NCBI GenBank assembly: GCA_041488155.1
Contig: JBGPOS010000013.1
Coordinates: 1 to 64,000, forward strand
Length of the DNA stretch: 64,000 bases
Direction of reading: 5' to 3'
Source of the DNA: JBGPOS01 sp041488155
Lineage (GTDB): Bacteria > Chloroflexota > Dehalococcoidia > Tepidiformales > Tepidiformaceae
Of the stretch, positions 7,645 to 16,082 are shown in pieces. Both the position numbers and the translations under genes were made by a program. Under the pieces are notes generated by a model that did no database searches, had not been told where the DNA came from, and saw only the letters and a program-made list of their open reading frames with translations. How positions within the stretch are numbered: position 1 is the first letter of the stretch; each line of letters starts with the position of its first letter.

Positions 7645-8604
7645 ATGCGCGCTATGGCCATTCAAGCCCCTCTAGCGAACGACAACGGCGTCACGTTCAA
7701 ACTAACGCGTGCCTTCTTCGTGAAGCTCGGCGCCAGGGGTGCCTGGGAACGCGACAGCATCGAGCAAGGCAAGCTGCGTATCGGGTGGGATTCAGTTCCC
7801 TTGTCAGAGATTCACGCTCGGAATTGGGACGCCGTGATGGCAAGGGCCGTCAGGGAATCAAAGACGTTGGGTGTCGCGACGAGGGACACGAACGCATTGA
7901 AGGACATAGTGTTGAGCGAATCCGACACCGTTTGGATTACTTTCTACGCCTCACGGTTGTGGTGGTGCCGATTGGGACCAAGCCCAGTTGAACAAGACGA
8001 CGTGTCTAAGTTCCGGCGCGTCGAAGGCGGATGGTCCGACACTGACGTCCGAGGTGCACCTCTGCTAACGAATGCGCTTCCCGGCTCGCTGACGAAGATT
8101 CAGGGCTTTCGAGGGACGATCTGCCGCGTTGCAGACGTACCGCTGCTTCGGCGCGTTCTGCGAGGAGAGCGTAGCCCGGCTGCGGCCGCAATAGAGGCTG
8201 CAGGGTCTGAGCTCGCAATCGCTGTCGAGGAAGGGATCAGGCATCTGCATTGGAAGGACTTCGAAGTGCTCGTAGACCTGCTCTTCCGGCAGTCCGGTTG
8301 GCAACGGCTGACGACCGTCGGGGAGACGATGAAATTCACCGACCTTGACCTCATCGACCCGCTGACCGGGGATCGATATCAGGTGCAGGTTAAGTCGACA
8401 GCCAGTTCGTCTGACTTGGCGAAGTACGTTGAAGGGTTCGACTCGACACACTTCAGGAAACTGTATCTCGTCGTCCACAGTCCCCTCGGTGAGCTGGCCA
8501 CTGACTCCAGCGATCCAACTGTGGAGATCGTCCCACCATCGAGGTTGGCGCGTATGGTCGTCGATCTGGGGCTCACTCAATGGCTGTTGACCAAGCTTAG
8601 ATGA
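7645..8604 (+). CDS. PD-(D/E)XK (Mrr-like) restriction endonuclease
   Basis: A predicted DNA nuclease of 319 residues. The C-terminal half has an Mrr-like core: WKDFEVLVDLLFRQSGW, then Asp233/Asp235 in TDLDLID and QVQVKS with Lys250, the D...(Q/E)xK signature. Residues 1-140 form a separate domain (LRIGW, VTRDTNALKD-like, TVWITF, LWWCRLG) that looks like a small beta-barrel and may recognise modified DNA. GGGAAAG precedes the ATG; an ATG nine bases later is equally possible. G+C is lower than nearby genes and no methylase or helicase is adjacent, so it may be a solitary type IV-like defence nuclease. Confidence 0.7.
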   Translation: MRAMAIQAPLANDNGVTFKLTRAFFVKLGARGAWERDSIEQGKLRIGWDSVPLSEIHARNWDAVMARAVRESKTLGVATRDTNALKDIVLSESDTVWITFYASRLWWCRLGPSPVEQDDVSKFRRVEGGWSDTDVRGAPLLTNALPGSLTKIQGFRGTICRVADVPLLRRVLRGERSPAAAAIEAAGSELAIAVEEGIRHLHWKDFEVLVDLLFRQSGWQRLTTVGETMKFTDLDLIDPLTGDRYQVQVKSTASSSDLAKYVEGFDSTHFRKLYLVVHSPLGELATDSSDPTVEIVPPSRLARMVVDLGLTQWLLTKLR

Positions 8605-8667
8605 CGGCGCTAGGGCCGACTGACGTGTCTGTGACACGCGCGATCCGCCCGACGAAGACGGACTGAG

Positions 8668-10308
8668 TCACTCCACGTAGTCCCCGTCGAGCCAGCCGAA
8701 CTGCCCGGCCGGGGTCGTGACCGAAAGCCAGTTGCGGTCCTGGTGGACTCGCACTTCGCCCACCCGCAGAAGCTCCCCGGAGGGGACGCACTCCAGCTCC
8801 CGGCCGCTGAGCTGCGGCCGGTCGAAGAGCGGCAGGCAGGACGCCGAGGCGCTCCGCACGAACGGTCCGCGCTCCACACTGACGATCCTTGAGTGCGCGC
8901 CGCCTTCGGTGAGGTCGACCAGAGCGCGCAATACCGGGTGGGCGATTCCCTTTGCCAGGTCGATGAGCACTGGGATGGTCTGGATCGGCTCGCCTTTGCT
9001 GTCGACGCCCTGCCAGACGGTGGGAACCTGTGCGGTTCCGATGGCGTAGCCGGGGCTGAGAACCTGGGCGATCTCGATTCCGCTCGAGGCGAAGCCTGCT
9101 ATGAGGTGACCGTCGACGTCGAAGACGCCGGTATAAGGGCCGCTGCGGTACTGGCCAGCCGCCGGGTCCGTGGCGATCCATGTGACAACGAACTCGCTCT
9201 CGTCCGGTGTCGGCAGCGCCGACCAGATACGGACGTTGCTTCCCAGGTGGGGGTCGAGGACGACACTGCCCTGGCCCGTGATCAGCGTGCCGTCGGAGGA
9301 GCCCCAGAGCAGACCTGCCGCGGTCGCCGCCAGCGGTGGAGGCGAGAGTGCGTAGGGTCGTGACGGGTCGATTCGTTGGTCACGAAATCGGAAGGGCTGC
9401 CCAACGAAGTGCAACGATGGTGTTCCATCAGAGGGCACGCTTCCCTCCAGCGGCCAGAAGCTGTAGCGGTCGTCGGACGGGAGCGAGACGACCGCCCCTG
9501 ACTGCATCAGCGCGTACGCAACGTAGTTGCCGGGAGCCGCGCCCGCGACCTGCCAGGAAACTCCCCCGTCGAAGGAGCGAAGCATGCGGGTGGTCCCCGA
9601 ACCGAGGGGGGTGTCTTCGGCGCATCTTCCGAGGCAGACGGTGGCCAGGATGTCGCCCTTGCCTCCCGCCACCGCCGAGAGCAGCGTCGAGCCCGGAGTC
9701 GAGGCAAGGAGCATCTCGCGGTGGACCTGCCCGCCCGAATCGGTGTAAATGCGTTGCAGTGCCGCTCCGCTCGCAGGTCCGATCGGCGTCGTGAGGACGA
9801 TCAGGGCGTAGCTCTCGGAGGGCGACGCCGGCTCCCCCACCACGATGGGTTTGAAGCCGCGTGTGTCGACCGCGCCTGGCGCTGGCGGGACCACGACCAG
9901 TTGAGCGATCTCGACGGTGGCCTTGTCCGGGCCGGCTGTAGAGCCGTCGAACAGGCGCGGTAAGAGGAAGAAGGCGGCGATGAGCAGCGGCAGTCCGAGG
10001 ACGGCAGCCGCGCCCAGCAGCAACCGTCCGCTCCAGCGGCGCCTTGGCGCCGGGCCGACAGCCGAGGCGGGCCACGCTGCAGCTGCACCCGTGCCGGCGG
10101 CTGCCGGGCGCGGCTGCCAGGTGACCAGGTCGCGCCGCTCGCGCAGCCCCAGGCGGGCGACGAGCGCCGCGATCCGGTTCTTCGCGTCCCCGATCGTGAT
10201 ACTCATCCGCACGGCGATCTCGGCGTCGCGAGCGCCTTCACGCACGAGCTCGATCACCATCTGCTCCGACGGCGAGAGCCCCGCCGCAACAGCCTCCGCC
10301 CCGTCCAT
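8668..10308 (-). CDS. Membrane-tethered HTH protein with large extracytoplasmic domain
   Basis: A 546-residue protein. Residues 8-60 resemble a LuxR/GerE-type HTH (LSPSEQMVIELVREG). A single membrane helix (LLLGAAAVLGLPLLIAAFF) follows at about 105-125. The outside part has an Asp-box-like SFDGGVSWQ, suggesting a beta-propeller, and an SH3-like end (GWLDGDYVE). The ATG at 10308 is preceded by GGGGGAAAG; one at 10329 lacks this. The layout resembles ToxR-type one-component sensors. The ligand is unknown. Confidence 0.65.
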   Translation of the reverse strand: MDGAEAVAAGLSPSEQMVIELVREGARDAEIAVRMSITIGDAKNRIAALVARLGLRERRDLVTWQPRPAAAGTGAAAAWPASAVGPAPRRRWSGRLLLGAAAVLGLPLLIAAFFLLPRLFDGSTAGPDKATVEIAQLVVVPPAPGAVDTRGFKPIVVGEPASPSESYALIVLTTPIGPASGAALQRIYTDSGGQVHREMLLASTPGSTLLSAVAGGKGDILATVCLGRCAEDTPLGSGTTRMLRSFDGGVSWQVAGAAPGNYVAYALMQSGAVVSLPSDDRYSFWPLEGSVPSDGTPSLHFVGQPFRFRDQRIDPSRPYALSPPPLAATAAGLLWGSSDGTLITGQGSVVLDPHLGSNVRIWSALPTPDESEFVVTWIATDPAAGQYRSGPYTGVFDVDGHLIAGFASSGIEIAQVLSPGYAIGTAQVPTVWQGVDSKGEPIQTIPVLIDLAKGIAHPVLRALVDLTEGGAHSRIVSVERGPFVRSASASCLPLFDRPQLSGRELECVPSGELLRVGEVRVHQDRNWLSVTTPAGQFGWLDGDYVE

Positions 10309-10357
10309 CGCTTTCCCCCAGGGGCGCAATGTATCAGATGACTAAGGGAGCGAGCGC

Positions 10358-11176
10358 TCAGGCTCCCTGGCGGTCGAGCCACCCGCGGACAAGGGCGAAG
10401 AAAGGTTCCGGCGTGTCGAACCAGGGGAAGTGTCCGCAGTTCTCGACAAGGACGACCTCCGCGCCGGGCAGGTGGCGGGCGATGCGATAGGACTGGGACG
10501 GCGAGCAGACCACGTCGTGCTCACCGACGACGAGGAGGGTTGGAGCGGTCACCTTTCGGAGGCGGTCGATCGAGCTCCAGTGCGAAAGGATCTCCATCCC
10601 GCGTTTCATCGCAGCAACGCTAAAGACGGTCGAAGCGATGAGCGGCTCGAGTTCGGCGGTGCTCACGCGGTGGAGGTAGTACTTGAACAGCGCCCGGCTG
10701 GCCTGTCCCAGCTCTTCGTCGGTCGCAGGGGGCGCCTGGACGAATCGAATGAACGCCTCCGGTTGCGGCGGACCGCTCGCTTCCTCGGCGGTCTCGTGAG
10801 CGCCGAGTTGGCCGGGCGTGGTGTCGATGAGCATGAGCCCCCGGACTCGCGACGCGTGGCGAATGGCGAGCTCCTGGGCGATGAAGCCACCATAGGAGTG
10901 GCCCAGGACGAAGAACTCGGCTGCCCCGAGGTGGTCCGCGAGCGCGGCCGCGTCATCGGCGAGCTGTTCGATTGTGATCGTCTCGATCGGCGGACGCCCC
11001 GAGCGGCCGTTGCCACGGTGGTCGTAGAGCACGAGCCGAAGGCGGTCGCCGAGCGGTTCCAGCGGCTGGTAGAGGTGTTGGTCGAAGCCGAGACCGCCGT
11101 GCAGGACGAGACAGGGCGGCCCCTCGCCCACTTCCGAGTAGTGGATGGTGGTCCCGTTGATCGTCGCCGTTGACAC
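10358..11176 (-). CDS. Alpha/beta hydrolase, proline iminopeptidase-like
   Basis: A 272-residue alpha/beta hydrolase. It shows the LVLHGGLGFD oxyanion segment, YDHRGNGRS, the nucleophile elbow GHSYGG and a late ENCGHFPWFD His motif, most like the proline iminopeptidase/MhpC branch. It ends 50 bp before the HTH membrane protein gene on the same strand and lies 11 bp downstream of an SDR gene, so the three may be cotranscribed. Confidence 0.85.
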   Translation of the reverse strand: MSTATINGTTIHYSEVGEGPPCLVLHGGLGFDQHLYQPLEPLGDRLRLVLYDHRGNGRSGRPPIETITIEQLADDAAALADHLGAAEFFVLGHSYGGFIAQELAIRHASRVRGLMLIDTTPGQLGAHETAEEASGPPQPEAFIRFVQAPPATDEELGQASRALFKYYLHRVSTAELEPLIASTVFSVAAMKRGMEILSHWSSIDRLRKVTAPTLLVVGEHDVVCSPSQSYRIARHLPGAEVVLVENCGHFPWFDTPEPFFALVRGWLDRQGA

Positions 11177-11187
11177 GAAGTTTCCCC

Positions 11188-12009
11188 CTAATCCCGCAGG
11201 TCGCGGCCGATGCGCCCCGAGAGTCGGCGCACCAGCGGCCTCGGCGAAATCCGCGAGGCAAACGCCATCGCCTTGTTCGTGATCCCGGGAATGCAGACCA
11301 GCGACCCCCGGCGAAGCGCCTTGAGCGAGGCCTCCACTACCTCGTCCGCCTCCATCCAGGCGAACTTCGGGAGGCGGCTGGCGGACGCCCCGGCCCGCTC
11401 CTGGAATTCAGTCCGGGTGAAGCCTGGACAGAGCACCTGGATGCCGACACCGCTCCCCCGCAGCTCTTCGTGGATCGCCTCGCTAAAGCTGTTGACGAAC
11501 GCCTTCGTCGCCGCGTAGGTCGCGTTGTACGGCCCCGGCTGGAACGCCGCGAGCGAAGAGACCTGGATGATCCTCCCGCTGCGCCTGGCCACCATCGGTC
11601 CCAACGTGGCGCGCGTCAGGCGCACCAGAGCGATGACGTTGAGGCGAATCTCCGCCTCTTCCTTCGCCGGATCGAGCTCCGCGAACGGCCCCATCGTGCC
11701 GATCCCGGCGTTGTTCACCAGGAGGTCGATAGGGGGCTCCGCCTCCAGCCGCGTCTCGACCCGGGCAAGGGCGGCCCCGTCCGTAAGGTCGGCCGCGATG
11801 ACCTCGACCTCGATTCCGTGGGCTGCGGTCAGCTCCGCAGCAAGGCTCTCCAGGCGCGCCGTGTCCCGCGCCACTACGGTCAGGTCGTAGCCCTGGGCGG
11901 CAAGTCGCCTGGCGAAAACGTTGCCGATCCCCGCCGAAGCGCCCGTCACCAGCGCCCGCCGCCGGCCCGTACTCGTCCCTGTGACAGAGGTCAAAGCGTC
12001 TCCCTCCAC
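11188..12009 (-). CDS. SDR-family oxidoreductase
   Basis: A 273-residue short-chain dehydrogenase. It has a TGASAGIG dinucleotide motif, NNAGIG, catalytic Ser in QVSSLAAF and YAATK for the catalytic Tyr and Lys. The closest general class is DltE/YdfG-like 'classical' SDRs with a C-terminal tail; the substrate is not identifiable. The start is a GTG with AGGAG close upstream. Confidence 0.85.
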   Translation of the reverse strand: MEGDALTSVTGTSTGRRRALVTGASAGIGNVFARRLAAQGYDLTVVARDTARLESLAAELTAAHGIEVEVIAADLTDGAALARVETRLEAEPPIDLLVNNAGIGTMGPFAELDPAKEEAEIRLNVIALVRLTRATLGPMVARRSGRIIQVSSLAAFQPGPYNATYAATKAFVNSFSEAIHEELRGSGVGIQVLCPGFTRTEFQERAGASASRLPKFAWMEADEVVEASLKALRRGSLVCIPGITNKAMAFASRISPRPLVRRLSGRIGRDLRD

Positions 12010-12015
12010 TTTCTC

Positions 12016-12070
12016 CTTAGTGCCTGGTGCTTAGCGCTTAGTCCTCAGTCCCCAGAGTCCTCAGCCCTCA
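12016..12070. repeat. Heptamer-like repeat region (CTTAGTC/CCTCAGT/CCCAGAG)
   Basis: A run of degenerate units about 7 bp long, such as CTTAGTC, CTCAGTC and TCCTCAG, between divergent SDR genes. Similar tracts lie at 23804-23855 and 24347-24396. Confidence 0.6.
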
Positions 12071-12168
12071 TATGCTCGTCCCGCTCGCAATGATAGCGCC
12101 CTCTGGTTTGCGGGTGGCCGCCGAAGGACTACAATTCGCAAACTTTCACGTTCACGTAAGGGGATTCC

Positions 12169-13017
12169 ATGGGCAAGCTCGATGGCAAGTGCGTCATCGT
12201 CACCGGCGCGAGCCGGGGCATCGGCAAGTCGATAGCAGAGGTCTTCGCCGCCGAGGGCGGCCGAGTCGTCTGCGCCGCAAGGACGCTCCACGAAGGCGAG
12301 CACCCGCTCGAAGGCTCGCTCGAAACCACGGTCGCTGGCATCAGGAAAGCCGGCGGCGAAACGACCGCTGTCACCGCCGACATCTCCGAATACAACGACT
12401 GCGTCAAGCTCGTCGAAGAGGCACGCAAGCTCTACGGGCCTATCGACGTGCTCGTCAACAACGCCGCCCTCACCTACTTCATCCCGATCAAGGACTACCC
12501 GGTGAACCGCTGGCATCGGTCGTTCGCGGTCAACTTCCACGCCCCCTTCTACCTCAGCCAGCTCGTGCTCCAGGACATGCTCCCGCGCAAATCAGGTTCG
12601 ATCGTCAACATCTCGAGCGGCGCTGCCATCGGACCGGGCCGCGGCCCCTACCAGGCAGGCGTGGGGCCCGGAGGCGGTACCCTCTACGGCGCGGAGAAAG
12701 CCGCTCTCGAGCGCTTCACCCAGGGCCTCGCTTCCGAGGTCTACGCCGACGGCGTCAGCGTCACCTGCGTCTCGCCGTCGCAGGTGGTCCCGACCCCCGG
12801 CACGGTGTTCCATCACCTCGTCACCGGCATGGACGACCCTCGCGGCGAGCCGGTCGAGCTCATGGCGAAGGCCGCTCTGCTGCTCGCGACCGAGCCCCTC
12901 GACAAGGTCACCGGCCGCGTTACCTACAGCCAGCAGATCCTGAAAGAGTTTGGCTGGATCAAGGAAGCCAAGGGCGGCGGCGTCGACCGCGTAGGTTCGG
13001 GCTACAGCCAGATCTAG
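12169..13017 (+). CDS. SDR-family oxidoreductase
   Basis: A 282-residue SDR with TGASRGIGKS, NNAALTYF, the catalytic Ser in NISSGAA and YGAEKAAL in the Tyr/Lys position. An unusually long insert (GPGRGPYQAGVGPGGG) sits between the catalytic Ser and Tyr. AAGGGGA precedes the ATG, and a TACAAT hexamer lies about 35 bp upstream. The substrate is unknown; the family includes short-chain alcohol and hydroxyacyl-CoA dehydrogenases. Confidence 0.85.
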   Translation: MGKLDGKCVIVTGASRGIGKSIAEVFAAEGGRVVCAARTLHEGEHPLEGSLETTVAGIRKAGGETTAVTADISEYNDCVKLVEEARKLYGPIDVLVNNAALTYFIPIKDYPVNRWHRSFAVNFHAPFYLSQLVLQDMLPRKSGSIVNISSGAAIGPGRGPYQAGVGPGGGTLYGAEKAALERFTQGLASEVYADGVSVTCVSPSQVVPTPGTVFHHLVTGMDDPRGEPVELMAKAALLLATEPLDKVTGRVTYSQQILKEFGWIKEAKGGGVDRVGSGYSQI

Positions 13018-13157
13018 GAGTCTTTCGGGTGAGCCGGGCTCGTCGAGTGCTCGGCTCACCCCTCTTGCGCGACGAGCCGCTGGTCAGGTTGACGCGCCGG
13101 CTACTGCTTCGCTCGGCGGCGCCACGCCGCATTTCTCGCACGCGATGGAGCAAGGTG

Positions 13158-13523
13158 ATGACCGTTTCGCACAAAGGCTCCAAGACGGACGGGCGCGTGC
13201 GGTACGAAGCGTACTGGGCCAGGCAAGTGGCCGACCCGGAGTTTCGGCGTGAGTACGAGGCGGAAGCCGGGAAGAAGGCGCTGTGGCTCGCCCTTGTCGA
13301 GGCGCGGCAGGCGGCGCAGCTGACCCAGTCGGAGGTTGCCAGGCGGCTTGGAGTCTCCCAGGCACAGGTCGCCCGCATTGAAAAGCGCGGCTACGACTCC
13401 TACACGCTCAACACCTTGCGGCGCTATGTGGCCGCCCTGGGCGAAGGCTTCTCAGTGGACGTCCTAATCAGCAGGAGCCAGTCCGGCGCCCGGCCCGAGG
13501 GCCGGACCGCGGCGGTTCCATAG
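13158..13523 (+). CDS. XRE-family HTH regulator
   Basis: A 121-residue protein with a Cro/C1-type HTH in its second half (AAQLTQSEVARRLGVSQAQ, then VARIEKRGYDSYTLNTLRRY). The N-terminal part (YEAYWARQVADPEFRREYE) resembles HigA-type antitoxins, but no RelE/HigB toxin is adjacent. The start at 13158 follows GGAG; the open frame extends far upstream without support. Either an orphan antitoxin or a simple regulator. Confidence 0.75.
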   Translation: MTVSHKGSKTDGRVRYEAYWARQVADPEFRREYEAEAGKKALWLALVEARQAAQLTQSEVARRLGVSQAQVARIEKRGYDSYTLNTLRRYVAALGEGFSVDVLISRSQSGARPEGRTAAVP

Positions 13524-13548
13524 AGCTGCAACGGATCCCCCGGGTCGC

Positions 13549-14211
13549 TCACCTCGACGGAGCAAGTAGCGGTCGCGCGAGGATGCCGCTGCGTTCAGCG
13601 AGGAGAGCCGCGCCCCAGCCCTGGCAGTCGTCTGTGACGCGCACGATCCTGCCATCCGCCCGTACGAACCAAATCGAAGCTCGGGCCGTGGGCGAAGGCG
13701 TCGCGCCTTCCGTCACCATCACAAGATATCCGGTGTCGTCGAACTTTCGGATGCCGCCTCTGCCCACGGCGTATATCGACAGGGGAGCGTGCCGGGCGAT
13801 GAAGGCATCGACAGCCGCGTAGGCCTCGGCAGGCCGGGTGAAAAACGCAATCGAGCAGCTCGCCGCGGGGAAGGTGAACACCGGCTCGCTCGTGACGTCG
13901 ACCCTGGCGTCGGCGTCGAAGGGAGTGGACACACAAGGCAACGGTCCAGAGGGAGTGGGCTGGGGGTTGCTTTCGCATATCTGCGGTTCGAACCCGACGA
14001 TGCCGTGGAGTGCCCTGGCGTCGCCCGCCCGGATGAGGTCGAGGAAGTGGTCGAGCTGGACGATGCCCGTGTGCGGCGGAGTGGACGAGAGGATCGACGT
14101 GGCTGGCTCGCCCCCACCGCAGCCGGCCAGCACCACGAGCAGCGACAGCAGCAGCCAGAGGCGTGGACGATGAGCGGTAGGAGGCAAAGGCTCGCTCCTC
14201 AGTCCGGCCAT
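13549..14211 (-). CDS. Putative lipoprotein of unknown function
   Basis: A 220-residue protein with a lipoprotein signal: hydrophobic LLLSLLVVLAGC with Cys31 as the lipidation site. The exported part holds several Cys (ICESNP, PCVST, SCSIAFF, DDCQGW) that may form disulfides. I do not recognise the family. It converges with the XRE gene. Confidence 0.65.
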   Translation of the reverse strand: MAGLRSEPLPPTAHRPRLWLLLSLLVVLAGCGGGEPATSILSSTPPHTGIVQLDHFLDLIRAGDARALHGIVGFEPQICESNPQPTPSGPLPCVSTPFDADARVDVTSEPVFTFPAASCSIAFFTRPAEAYAAVDAFIARHAPLSIYAVGRGGIRKFDDTGYLVMVTEGATPSPTARASIWFVRADGRIVRVTDDCQGWGAALLAERSGILARPLLAPSR

Positions 14212-14286
14212 GGTAGCTCGACGGGCCGGCCCGTTTCGAGGGGATGGGGTTGGGACCAGCAGGGGCTGAGCGGCTAGACTGCGCCA

Positions 14287-14760
14287 ATGGCGAAGTTATC
14301 GGGCTTCGAACTATCGGCCTCGCTCGTCCTCTGGCGCGGCGATGAGATCCTGGTGATGAAGCGCGCCGGTGGCTTCTCTGCGGGCGGCTGGTTCCTCCCC
14401 GGCGGCCACCTCGAAACCGGTGAGCGGCCCGTCGAGGCGTGCGTGCGCGAGGTCTGGGAGGAGACGGGCGTTGTCGTCGAACCCGGTTCGCTGACCCTCA
14501 TCGACATCATGAGCTACGAGGCCGGCCACGCCACCGCCCATACCATCATCTACGCGGCGCACCTCCCGGCCGGCGCGGAGCCGGTGATGAACGACGAGCA
14601 CCTCGCCGTGCGCTGGATGACCGTCGAAGCCTACATCGCCCGTTTCCTCGATTCAGACATGCTGCGCGCGCGTGGCGCCGGCAACGCCGCCGTCGTCCTC
14701 GCCAACGAGGTGGCGCGGGTCGTCAGGACTGCCGAAACCTTGAGGATCGCCTCCGGCTAG
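14287..14760 (+). CDS. NUDIX hydrolase
   Basis: A 157-residue Nudix enzyme. The 23-residue Nudix box is complete, from GHLETGE to REVWEETGV, at about 39-61. Such enzymes cleave nucleoside diphosphates linked to another group; the substrate class cannot be told here. It ends 26 bp before the first Uma2 gene, which has its own apparent promoter. Confidence 0.9.
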   Translation: MAKLSGFELSASLVLWRGDEILVMKRAGGFSAGGWFLPGGHLETGERPVEACVREVWEETGVVVEPGSLTLIDIMSYEAGHATAHTIIYAAHLPAGAEPVMNDEHLAVRWMTVEAYIARFLDSDMLRARGAGNAAVVLANEVARVVRTAETLRIASG

Positions 14761-14774
14761 TTCGCCGGGAGTGG

Positions 14775-14780
14775 TATCCT
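14775..14780 (+). promoter_or_regulatory. -10 hexamer TATCCT, 6 nt from the Uma2-1 start
   Basis: TATCCT ends 6 nt before the ATG at 14787, so transcription would begin at or next to the start codon (leaderless mRNA). The block AGTGGTATCCT is shared with the second Uma2 gene. Confidence 0.5.
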
Positions 14781-14786
14781 GCCTCG

Positions 14787-15350
14787 ATGGCGACCGCCCA
14801 GAAGCTGTACACAGCCGAGGAGTTCTTCCTCTTGCCCAGGGCCCGGGATGGCGGTAAGTCCGAGCTTGTGCAGGGGAGAGTGTGCGTGGCTCCACCGGTC
14901 GGAGAAGAGCACGGCGAGCGGGCGCTCGACATCGGTTCCGAATTGCGTCACTTCGTGAAGCGGCACCAGCTGGGCGTGGTCGTCGTGGAAACCGGCTTCC
15001 AGCTCGCCACAAGTCCCGACACCGTCCGTGCCCCGGACGTGGCATTCATCGCCAGCACTGGCCTCCGGCCCGGCCGCGACCGCAAGGACTTCATCGCAGG
15101 GCCTCCGACGCTCGCCGTCGAAGTCGTCTCCCCCACCGACCGCGAGCCGGAGATAGCACGCAAGGTCAGCGACTACCTCGACAGCGGTGCCGCGAGGGTC
15201 TGGGTCGTCCGGCCGGATCGCGCGACGATTACGGTCCACCGCTCGGGCCGTGATGCCCGGACCCTGGCCGCCGATGGAACCCTCACGAGCGACGACGCCG
15301 GCTTCGAAGCGCCAGGCTTCACCCTCTCCCTCAGCCAGCTCTTCGCCTGA
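14787..15350 (+). CDS. Uma2 family (putative PD-(D/E)XK) protein, copy 1
   Basis: A 187-residue Uma2 protein. The family has a PD-(D/E)XK nuclease-like fold, is greatly expanded in cyanobacteria and Chloroflexota, and its cellular role is unclear. Core residues are in APDVAF, LAVEVVSPTDRE and ARVWVVRP. Its first 14 and last roughly 30 codons are nearly identical in DNA to the next gene, while the middle differs strongly. Confidence 0.85.
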   Translation: MATAQKLYTAEEFFLLPRARDGGKSELVQGRVCVAPPVGEEHGERALDIGSELRHFVKRHQLGVVVVETGFQLATSPDTVRAPDVAFIASTGLRPGRDRKDFIAGPPTLAVEVVSPTDREPEIARKVSDYLDSGAARVWVVRPDRATITVHRSGRDARTLAADGTLTSDDAGFEAPGFTLSLSQLFA

Positions 15351-15402
15351 CTCTTTCCATCGCGCGATACGTCGGCCTGCTCGGGCAACCTCGACCGAGT
15401 GG

Positions 15403-15408
15403 TATCCT
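15403..15408 (+). promoter_or_regulatory. -10 hexamer TATCCT, 6 nt from the Uma2-2 start
   Basis: Same arrangement as at 14775-14780: AGTGGTATCCT, then 6 nt, then ATG at 15415. Duplication therefore included the promoter. Confidence 0.5.
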
Positions 15409-15414
15409 TCCCCC

Positions 15415-15978
15415 ATGGCGACCGCCCAGAAGCTGTACACAGCCGAGGAGTTCTTCCACCTCCCGGACCCCATCCACGGCGGAAAGATGGAACTGGTCTG
15501 CGGAAAGGTGGTGGTCGTGGCTCCGTTTGGGCGACCCCAGTCAAAGCTGACTGGGAGGATCGTCCGGTCGCTGTCGGCGTTCGTCGAGCCGCTGCGAATC
15601 GGGGAGCTCCACATCGAACTCGGGTACATCCTGGCCCGGAACCCGGACGTTGTTCTGGCTCCCGACGTCTCGTTCATCGACAACCGGGCGCAGGCCGCTG
15701 CCGGGGAGTGGGAGCGCTTCTTCGAAGGCCCGCCGACGCTTGCTGTCGAGGTAACCTCGCCCACCGATCGTGAGCCGGAGATAGCGCGCAAGGTCCGCGA
15801 CTACCTCGCGGCTGGCGCCTCGCGGGTCTGGGTCGTCCGGCCGGATCGAGCCACGGTCACGGTCCACCGGCCCGGCCGTGATGCCCGGATCCTGGCCGCC
15901 GATGGAACCCTCACGAGCGACGACGCGGGCTTCGAAACGCCAGGCTTCACCCTCTCCCTCAGCCAGCTTTTCGCCTGA
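15415..15978 (+). CDS. Uma2 family (putative PD-(D/E)XK) protein, copy 2
   Basis: A 187-residue tandem paralogue of the preceding gene, same length. Core motifs are LAPDVSF, LAVEVTSPTDRE and SRVWVVRP. The start (MATAQKLYTAEEFF) and end (SDDAGFETPGFTLSLSQLFA) match copy 1 almost exactly. The middle third (residues about 20-90) has diverged, which may reflect gene conversion at the ends or diversification of the middle. Confidence 0.85.
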   Translation: MATAQKLYTAEEFFHLPDPIHGGKMELVCGKVVVVAPFGRPQSKLTGRIVRSLSAFVEPLRIGELHIELGYILARNPDVVLAPDVSFIDNRAQAAAGEWERFFEGPPTLAVEVTSPTDREPEIARKVRDYLAAGASRVWVVRPDRATVTVHRPGRDARILAADGTLTSDDAGFETPGFTLSLSQLFA

Positions 15979-16068
15979 TCGTCCCCCATCGCGTCAGAGT
16001 GTCGTTAGAACCCGGCCGCTTCAGGTGGCTGGCGGGGAAACGGACGGTCGCCAAACCGTAGCGGCCGC

Positions 16069-16074
16069 TATACT
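16069..16074 (+). promoter_or_regulatory. -10 hexamer TATACT, 8 nt from the deacetylase start
   Basis: TATACT ends 8 nt before the ATG at 16083 and no Shine-Dalgarno is present between them, consistent with a leaderless transcript. Confidence 0.5.
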
Positions 16075-16082
16075 CGCCACAA

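Noticed and set aside
12072..13157. Long upstream extension of the XRE gene through the SDR gene
   Set aside because: It is the other-frame shadow of the SDR; the XRE domain begins after the ATG at 13158.
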